From Blasia pusilla (taxonomy: Eukaryota; Marchantiophyta; Marchantiopsida; Blasiales), in assembly GCA_050084515.1 (NCBI GenBank), contig CM114272.1:22444001-22508000 (forward strand): a DNA stretch of 64,000 bases. Reading direction: 5' to 3'. This document shows, piece by piece, positions 55,918 through 64,000 of the stretch. A program made the position numbers and the translations under genes. Positions within the stretch are counted from its first letter, which is position 1, and each line of letters begins with the position of its first letter. The notes under the pieces are model-generated. The model had not been told where the DNA came from. It did not search any database and worked only from the letters and a program-made list of their open reading frames with translations.

Positions 55918-56940
55918 TTTGTTGGTTTTGATTCGTTCTATGTTGATAAAAAATCGGAAATCAGATGCACTGGGTATACAACTGTCACCGCGATCGGCTA
56001 CACATCAAAGTTTCTTGAGAGTTCACTGGAATAGCAATCAGGTAGTACACGACAGACACGGCTACACATCAATTGATTGAGAGGCTCGATCCTGTCGACG
56101 ATTGACCGGCGAGCCAGTCCGCAGCGCACTTTACCGCGTGGCCATGGAATATCCGAAACGGACGCTAAGGCTCAATTTCTGCTGCTTTCGGACGCGCATG
56201 CTTTGACTCTGGGAAGCTCTCCCCGGCCTTCACCAATCGATCGAGGTCAGGAGAGTTTTTTTATTATAAAAAAGAGAAAACCGGAAGGACGTGCGGCAGA
56301 TAATTTTGAGACACTGTTGTCCGCCCGGTACCTTCCTGTCATGACCTGTAATGTTTGACCTGGAAAGGTCCACCGTGCTCCTTGTCTCCAAAAAGAATGC
56401 ATCCATATTTCTATGCACAGATTCCGCGATTCCATGCCTATCTATAGCCAGTCGTTTGAGGTCACCGCAGCGGCCTCGAATTGAAGCAGATTGAATTTGG
56501 ACTCTAGATTTGAGCCGTAGCTGCGAACATATTAAACCTCGTCCAATTGAACCTCACAAAATGGGATCCACGCGCTCGCTACAAATAATCAATCGCCAAT
56601 TTCGTACGTACTTGAGAGCTCCATCCCAGCAACTGCAACAGACATCCCGGGCGAGGGTTTCACGATTTGAGCCTTGCTTTGCTTCATCGGAGCAGGCCGG
56701 CCGTAGTGCTGACTATTCAATCGACTCATAGGTCCCTAAGGTTCTTCCAGGAAAACTAGTTTAGCAACCTGTATCTCGGTACCTTCAGTATTGAAGCTCA
56801 ATGGCTTTTCTCGGCTTGCGCAGCAGTACGTCGACGCCTGAGGACCGTCTAAAGGACAGAAGCTTAATGAGCTGAATGTAGCAGGACATGAGCTATATGT
56901 ACGTGTACGACTGTGATCCTCAGGAACTCGATCGATCGGA

Positions 56941-56944
<4 letters not shown>
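55918..56944. other. Intergenic, no gene recognised
   Basis: Short open frames on both strands without motifs. Confidence 0.4.

Positions 56945-56979
<35 letters not shown>
56945..56979. repeat. (TA)n microsatellite
   Basis: About 17 perfect TA units. Confidence 0.95.
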
Positions 56980-56983
<4 letters not shown>

Positions 56984-57870
56984 TGTAGAACCGCCAGTTA
57001 TAATATGGAGTACGCCGACGCGTAGCTAGCGGCTTAAAAACCCAACCGAAACACATTCAGAGCATCGCCTCGCTGACCCTTGGGACTTGAACGTGCGCCG
57101 ATACGCTTTTGAGGATATGGCCGCACCATGTGAATCCGCCCCGAAAAGTGCTGGGTTTAAAAATCCTGCCCCAACAAGACTGTATTCATATGAATGTTGC
57201 GCAAGCAGTAGTTCTCGTAAATACCGCATTAATGTTTGACAGGCCAAACACAAAGGCTTCCTAAGAGCTCCCGTATCCGTATCGCATACCTTCCGAGGCC
57301 GAGTGTTGTATGGTATGTGTATTTATGTGTGGCCACTCCAAATGTCTGTCAGTTGGCGTAGAACAAGTCATAACCGTCGTCGAATAAGCAAGCTCTGCTG
57401 GCTGTGGACCCGCTTGACCCTTCTTTTCTTTTCTCCTCTCCTCCCGCGCCTCGTAAGTGAATGGAAATTGATGCATTCAGAAGACTCCAGATGAGGGGAT
57501 TCCTGTCTTTCCCGGCGTGGCATGGTACAGCATTCACCGCTGGTCCTGCCCATTTGAGAATGTGCTCACCTTCAGGGCCTCCCACGGTAAGAACCATCGA
57601 GCCGGTCGGTCACCGATATTGTGTCTGCTGAGAAAATAGTGTCTTGTTTCGATACCGCAGTTCAGGAGGTTTGTAGTCATCATAGTGATCGATGCGTCCA
57701 GATCTAGCTCGGAGAAATGTGATGACGAGATCAATTCTCTGGGATCCATGATTTGGCAAGGGAGGAGGAGAGGGTACCAGCTCTCGATTGAGTGATGTAC
57801 ACATCGTCAATTTAAATACCCTTCCCGTTAGAATTTTATACGTTTGACCGACTCAATTCTCCATGTGTGA
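56980..57870. other. Intergenic, no gene recognised
   Basis: Overlapping short frames only. Confidence 0.4.
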
Positions 57871-58344
57871 CGAGGTGTAATCGCTCTGAGACTGTCCTCG
57901 GTCGCAATTTTAATCCAGCTGCCGAAGAGGTTCATATGGGAGGACTCGGCAAACTTTCATTACTCCTCAAAAAATATCCCGCTTTTTAGTACAGAATCGA
58001 CGCTATATCGTGGCACCATCGAAAGCTCTTTATCCAATATACCGGAAACAAAAGATGATATTCCGCCTGCCCATCTCTACCCTAAAGTTGATGGAGAGAT
58101 TCCCTCGTGGACTCTGCAAATCAAACGACAGGAATTTCTGGATGCAAATACAAAAGTTCCCCTGAAGGCTGGAGCGGAAAAAACGTCCAGTGCTTCGCTT
58201 AGAATTGTGGGACCGCTAGAAAGGTGGCCTTTCTGGAAAGACAGATACCAAAGCCAGGGAAGAATTAATATATATTCTAGTAGAAACAAGATGAGAGCGT
58301 CCGAGGACATGGGCCAAGGAGACCGGAGAGGCAATCAGGAATAG
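57871..58344 (+). other. Open stretch of 157 codons without a start codon
   Basis: The plus strand is open from after a TGA at 57868 to a TAG at 58342. It has no ATG in the first two thirds. Composition looks protein-like (for example GEIPSWTLQIKRQEFL and PLERWPFWKDRYQSQ). It could be an internal exon of an unrecognised gene. A run of this length is also expected by chance a few times in a window this size, so support is weak. Confidence 0.25.
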
Positions 58345-58440
58345 AGAGTCCGTTTTAGATAATGCCTGACTTGGGAAGTAGCACGAGAGCGCAACAGGAA
58401 GATAGACGTGCGTGGAGGGCGGTTATGAGACCAGACAATA

Positions 58441-58704
58441 TTGAATGATCGCAGTAGCAGCAGAGAGATCGGTGAGGAGAAGAGCATGTCATTAAGATCT
58501 CGAGTAGGTCGGATCGCAATTTCACGTAGGGAGATGCTACCAGGAATATATCTACATACATTTGGGCATCACTGTAGGAGATTCAGTTCTCAAGTGGAAG
58601 ATTCTGATGAGAGAAAGTCGAAGAAAAGGGAAAACATTGATCGATTGTACACGATCTCGGAGAAATCGGACCTAAGAGATCTGGATGCGATGTCAAAAGA
58701 GTAG
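58441..58704 (+). other. Second open stretch near 58.5 kb
   Basis: 87 codons opening with a TTG, with RRFSSQVEDSDERKSKKREN and LYTISEKSDLRDLDAM. The charged, helix-like composition is compatible with coding. No family is recognised and no splice link to 57871-58344 could be shown. Confidence 0.2.
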
Positions 58705-61700
58705 GATATTGAACGGAAATTGGACAGCATCTGCATGAACTGGCGAGGGCCTGTTCACTCTTGTTGCGTTTCCCCAGTTCGACGTCTAATTCTACCTTGA
58801 ACCAAAAATTGTTAGCTTAGATTGCTCAGTCCATCTGCAAAACTGGTTCGATCAGAGGTGGATAATCTCGCAGCGCACAGACTTGGCAATGGATTAATTT
58901 CTTTTCGGATACGGGAAATGTAGGCGCGGGCACTTCCAGAATGGAGTTGCCGATTCTGCTGACAGAAGGCTTGAGTGGATTTTCAGTAACTAGTGATGGA
59001 ACGCGCATAGCACAGAAAGTTTTCATTATTTAGTCTACTCTGCCGAAGAGTCCTAGTGTGTGTAAGAAGTCCTTCAAACTCTCTCTGTGTTGGGAGCAAA
59101 TAGTCTATAGTCTTCGTAGACCTTCCTCTCTAGCAGGCTGCCTGGATGGATGGGGAACTTGTAAATCGAATGCGATGGCTTAGATGTCCAGGGAAAATCG
59201 GAATATGTCCGTTTGGCGCATTAGTTTCCGATGTTTCAAGGCTGTGGAGCCGGCACTTGTTTCTTTCTCCATTTGTTGCCCGGACAACCTCATTTGAAGG
59301 TCTTCGGCACCGCCAGCCTATAATAATCCATATCCTCCCTGTCAGACTCAATCTTATATCCATCACTGAGTACTTGATAAGAATGAAAGCACACGCCATG
59401 ATTTGATGCATCTGTACAGTTTATGAGAACTTCCAGATCTACCCGTTATCCATAGCGTGTGCACACGCCATGATATGATGCATCTGTACATCATCAGATT
59501 ACTCGACATTTGCTCGACAGAGTTGACATTTGCCCCACAGGAAAGGCAGTCACTTCCATATGTCCTTACAGCCTTAGAAGCTGTGAATCCGTGGTCTAAT
59601 CAAGCTTTCCCTCACTGCCTTCGCCAAATGCGCAGATCGATGAAACTGTTCCACTAATGTAAGATTGTCCAGTGTTACAACGACAGTTGGTGTGCCTGCC
59701 ATATCTGGGCTGGTGACAAGGTTCCATGGATCCAACCACGCTCAGAACTGCCTTGTGCTGGAGTTGTTCATCACGATCACCGATCAGTTAGCATTTTGAT
59801 TTGGTGAAAAACCATCAGATAACGAATGGATAGTCAAATGGAATGGCTATTAATGAATCACGTGAACGCTTAAGCTTGTGGTGGTACTTAACCTATCCTA
59901 GCTTCATGTGTTTTCGGCACATCCTTGCAGCTCTTTTTTTAGAAGATTAAGGCAGATACACGAACAAAGCAAACGCGGAGGAGATCCTCGCTGAACAAAT
60001 ATTGGCAAATCTCAAGCTGTCGCCTGTGATGTCGAAACCTTGACTGCACCCGGTGAGATACAAACAGAATTTCTAACCGATTCCCGTAATGTAAGAATGT
60101 CGGTCTGGATCGAACAATCACGGTCACTGAAGATAGCGGATCGATCGTGGGAATACTCCCTGTCAGACTACGAAGCGATGACGAAATCAGCAACTCGTCG
60201 GATTCAGAGATGCTTCAGCGAAACCAGCAAGGCGGTGACTGAGCCAGTTAAACCACAATGGTCCTTGGATGTAGCCTAGAATCGTGATCCTTTCAGATTC
60301 CATCTCACTATTTGGAATCGCTGAAACCATGGCTAACGAACCGTGCGTACGCAAGGATGGATAGTTCTTGAAAAACGGACAGAATTTCCTCGATCTCCGC
60401 GGAGTATCACTTCTGCTCATCATCTCCCGTGCAATGATCGCAATATTTCGGGCAGGCACGTTCCTCGATCGACAGTAGGACGACTAATTCAGAGATAGTT
60501 CTGCTTACAAGAACAGGGAGATGTCTACCCCCACAGTAGAAGCTTGTCGTAATCTACACGCACATGCACTCCTAGCAGGCCAGCGATACATGTATAACAG
60601 TCGCTGCACAAGATTCAGGTGCTACCCTCGGGTGCCCGTAGCGAGGCTTGGATCCCAGAGGTCTCACTCAAATCACTTTCGGGATTGAACCTTCTCCGCG
60701 GTGCATGTCAGGATCGAAGGAATGCAGAGTCGCAAGCAGATGGCTTGTCATCAGACGACGGGACATGTCGCCAGTTGACATCTTTCGGAAACAGTGATAG
60801 CGGAAACGACAGTCCAACGAACAATATGTGAGCCGGGCTCCCGGGAAGTTAGGTAGGCTGTCTCGCCCACTGACAAGCAGAAGTCGCAGGCAGCATCCCA
60901 AAGCAATGCAAAGCAACGCACGAAGAAATAAGGGACGACCACCGCAGTAGACTAGTAGTGACTTGGTAGCACTTACTGTTAGGGTTTCTCCACTCTGCCT
61001 GCCGTCCTTTCTCGTTTGCTGCCATTCCCATCGTGGCCAATCGCCATGGCCTGGTAGAGACTCTCGTAGGGCAGCTCCGCTCGGTAGCTACACTTCGGCT
61101 CCGCGCGGCGCGCTAGGTTGATTACATGCTACGGACAGGACTGTCGGAGAGCTTACGGGTCAGGGGCCCCAACCATTACCATACAACTCCCCAATACACT
61201 GGTTAGTATGTCGACAGGACCCGATCACCGGGAGTTCCTCCGCGCTCGCGGTGTTACACCGGATCGCCGTAGTGCTCGGCCGGCGTCGATGCCCGGGGAG
61301 GACCGGGTTACGTGTTCACTGGGGAAAAACCGACGGAATATACAGGGTCCTCTTTGTATTCGTATCGAAATAACCTACCGGCATTAGGAAACACTTCACA
61401 TTTTACCATCTGCTTTTTACAGACCGGTAATGGGCCGGTTCCGTCCAAGAAACTACGCCGGGAAGCTTTCTGTAGGCCGGCGTAGCCCCTAGGGTGACTT
61501 GAGTGGACGGGGTCGCGGGGATTTGTTTAGTTTTTGGTTAGGGCGAGGGGCAGAACCTCGTGTCTGTACTTACTTGTGCGAGGGAGTGAGCCAGTCGCCG
61601 AGAGGGGCCCGATAATTTATTTATCTGCACACGGCATTCGGATAGCTCTCCCTGTGACGAGAAAGCTTTGTTCGTCATGCGTGCGGCCGGACTGACCGAG

Positions 61701-63849
61701 CGTACTTGAAAAGCAGGACGAGCCTGTAGGCTCTGGGCCACTGGATCACGAACATGCTCGACCCTAGCCCTCAACTTCCCAAGTACTTCACGTACCGACG
61801 GAGCTGCCGTCGATGATTGATCCACCGGTATCGGTCGCGCGCCTCCAAGGAATGTTTTCGGCCACCCGGTTCTTTTTTATCAGTTTCGTTCCACTCCGTT
61901 CGCAACTTCGAAAGGGGTGCTGCTGCGTGTCGAGCGTAACGCTCCTCACCCGCAGCAGTTGTGTGCCAACTTTTCCTGACGCTCGACATGATAACCTTGC
62001 ATCGGTCGGACCGCTACCAATTCCAAATCCTTCGTGACGATTACCACCACCCCGGGACGCCCGCCCCGATAAGTTCCAGAATCCATATTCTCGCTATAGG
62101 TTGTTTGGTCGACCAAGCGCAACGATTATCCTCGTGCGCCCTCCCTCGATCGGCGTTATCGCGCACATGTTCAAAGGTTCTCGTAACGTAGTAGTCTCTT
62201 TCTCTTACTCATGTAGACTGTCTCGCTCCTATGCGTTATCAGAATTGTGCTCGAAGCCTCGAATGCAGACAGTTCCGCTTCAGCCAGAACCATGAAAGTG
62301 CGTGGTCTCGATCGATCAGTCCTTTTGTCCACATCCTAGTGCCCTTTTGGATTCTCATGTCATACAACCTTCCTACTACATACTTGCGATCCTTGGGACT
62401 GATTCGGGCCTCGAATAAAATATAGAACAGTCGGAAGAAGAAATAGAAAGAATATACCAGCGCGACTTACTTGGGAGTCCAGACAAGACCATAGAAAGAT
62501 CGATACTCGCTGCTCGGAGTCCCACGGACGAAGTCCGACGAGTTCGAACTGCGGCTCCACTATGGTGGAGAAGTCGACTCAATGAATCCCGTCGTGAGAA
62601 CTTAGAAAACAAGTAGGGTCGTGACTCGTGAGCATTCCCACCACGAGTGCGCTGAACCTTACTAGATCTCCCACGTTCTCGCAATAAAATCTTTTATGTT
62701 CATGGAAAGCTTATCGTGATTTATTCGTACAAGTACAAAGTTCATCAAATTATCAAACGATGTTGAAAACATGATAATGTGTCAGAAAAAAACCTAAGAA
62801 ATCTTATTGTACGGTAAGGGCTCTATACGATTAGTAAGGGCTCTATAATATTCGAATCAACGTCCGGGGAGAACCGGCAACGTGAGTAAAGCTGGCCGGT
62901 AAAAATCAGGAATTGACGACGCCCGGGAAAATTAGCCGGCTAAGATTCCGACGGCATCAGAGGATATTCCAGTTAATGGATGGCCGGCATTTCTTAAGCC
63001 GGAAATGTGCCGTTTCCTGGGAAGACTACGCCGGAATGTTGCAGTGCCGGTCACTTCCCCCGGATTCCCTCCAGAATACATTTTACGGCGGTCGGTATTT
63101 TGCTGGACCACTTTCAGGTGGTCGGAAAACCGGATAGTACGTGAGAACCGTTAGATTCTCATGCAGAGATCTTGGCCGTCCGATGTAGGGCAGCCGCAAA
63201 TCAGGGCCGAAGGGACGTTAGGGACAACGAAGATGGGGGTGAGTCGGGACTCGGGTGATCGAGGTCCGAGACCGTCCGACTCGGTCCGACTCGTCCCAGA
63301 CTCCGAGCTCTGCATTCCCCGTCTCTTTTCAAGTTTTCATCACTAGAATCCCGAACTGAAGATGCGCCCCCAGCTACGACGAATCGACGATAGAGAAGGA
63401 AATCTGACTCTCTTGTTGATACCTGCCTGCGCCTTGGGGCTAATTGCATGCTTCTGCGAATCTCCACTGCTGCTCGAGGATTCCCGAGCGCTAGAATGCG
63501 TCTTCTCGTTCGTGAGTTGCAGACTCGTGAGATTCACAGCGGATAAGGCGAACCGATCTCACTCCATGGTGTGGCTTACGTGTGTTCGGGATTGTACTCG
63601 TATAGCGCTCTTACGAAACGGAGTGATGTGGGGTCGATGACATTCGAGCCTAGCAAGACAGGAGGGTTTCGCACGCGTCAGCGACAAAGCATTGGCCGAG
63701 AAATCCGAGTGATCGTTGGAAGCGGAGCGTGATTTGCGATCTTTCACCTCTCTTGCTGCTCTTGCACTAGTGCTGCGAGTCCCGACTCCCGCCGCTCATT
63801 GCTCAGATTCATTGTCACAGTCGCCGCTGTGACCGGAGGCTCTCTCGAG
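58705..63849. other. Intergenic, no gene recognised
   Basis: A 25-bp direct repeat (cacacgccatgatttgatgc and cacacgccatgatatgatgc) occurs near 59391 and 59462. GCCGG-rich sequence lies at 61420-61490 and 62870-63130. Open frames overlap on both strands and show no motifs. Confidence 0.4.
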
Positions 63850-64000
63850 TGCATTTCTGTCAACGAGCTGCATCCGCTCATTCCGCTCACTGCATCTCTG
63901 TCAACGAGCATCCGCTCATTCCGCTCACTGCATTTCTGTCAACGAGCATCCGCTCATTCCGCTCACTGCATTTCTGTCAACGAGCATCCGCTCATTCCGC
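63850..64000. repeat. 38-bp tandem repeat, continuing past the window
   Basis: Units at 63850-63890 (41 bp, with a 3-base insertion), 63891-63928, 63929-63966 and 63967-64000 (cut by the window edge). The last three are nearly identical. The core is gtcaacgagcatccgctcat. Confidence 0.95.

Noticed and set aside
1-64000. CRISPR arrays, bacterial operons, rRNA genes
   Set aside because: Nothing of the kind. Direct repeats are microsatellites, LTRs or minisatellites, and the genes are spliced and eukaryotic.

Overview
The window looks like nuclear DNA of a streptophyte, most likely a land plant. It carries a spliced gene with a plant-type WRC zinc finger, a Ty1/copia element primed by a tRNA-Met-type binding site, a MULE transposase relic and Ty3/gypsy elements. 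The species cannot be fixed. A seed-free plant (bryophyte or lycophyte) is a guess, based on a DNMT3-like methyltransferase inside a gypsy element, which I know only from charophyte algae and dinoflagellates. All calls come from reading the sequence; no database search was possible.

Layout. 1-4.4 kb: no recognisable gene. 4.4-6.0 kb: decayed MULE transposase (+). 6.2-15.8 kb: gypsy copy A (-), with LTR-related blocks at both ends and a 1.03-kb solo LTR in its gag. 15.8-19.27 kb: decayed multi-exon reading frames of unknown family plus a 112-bp tandem repeat. 19.27-34.9 kb: gypsy copy B (-), same family, truncated in integrase and interrupted by a complete copia element (21.1-26.3 kb) and two more solo LTRs of the family seen in A. 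34.9-37.1 kb: a PIF1-like helicase that lost its N-terminus at the end of copy B, followed by a spliced gene of unknown function. 37.1-64 kb: mostly unique, repeat-poor DNA with a WRC-domain gene (52.8-53.7 kb), a decayed WRC relative (about 42.86-43.25 kb), microsatellites, worn repeats and a 38-bp tandem array running off the right edge.

Main result. Comparing A with B gives the architecture of one gypsy family: gag, zinc knuckles, aspartic protease, DNMT3-like cytosine-5 methyltransferase, RT, RNase H, integrase, PHD finger. The methyltransferase shows motifs I, IV, VI, VIII and IX/X. The PHD finger follows the integrase, the place where chromoviruses carry a chromodomain. An element with both a DNA-methylation writer and a possible histone-mark reader is unusual. 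Both copies are inactive: they have stops, frameshifts and lost catalytic residues, many of which fit C-to-T/G-to-A transitions.

The nesting order is readable. Copia sits in B between near-identical 5-bp duplications (gtatc/atatc), and three solo LTRs sit between 5-bp duplications (gtctg, ccaga, ctggt/gtggt). In each case the other gypsy copy preserves the empty site.
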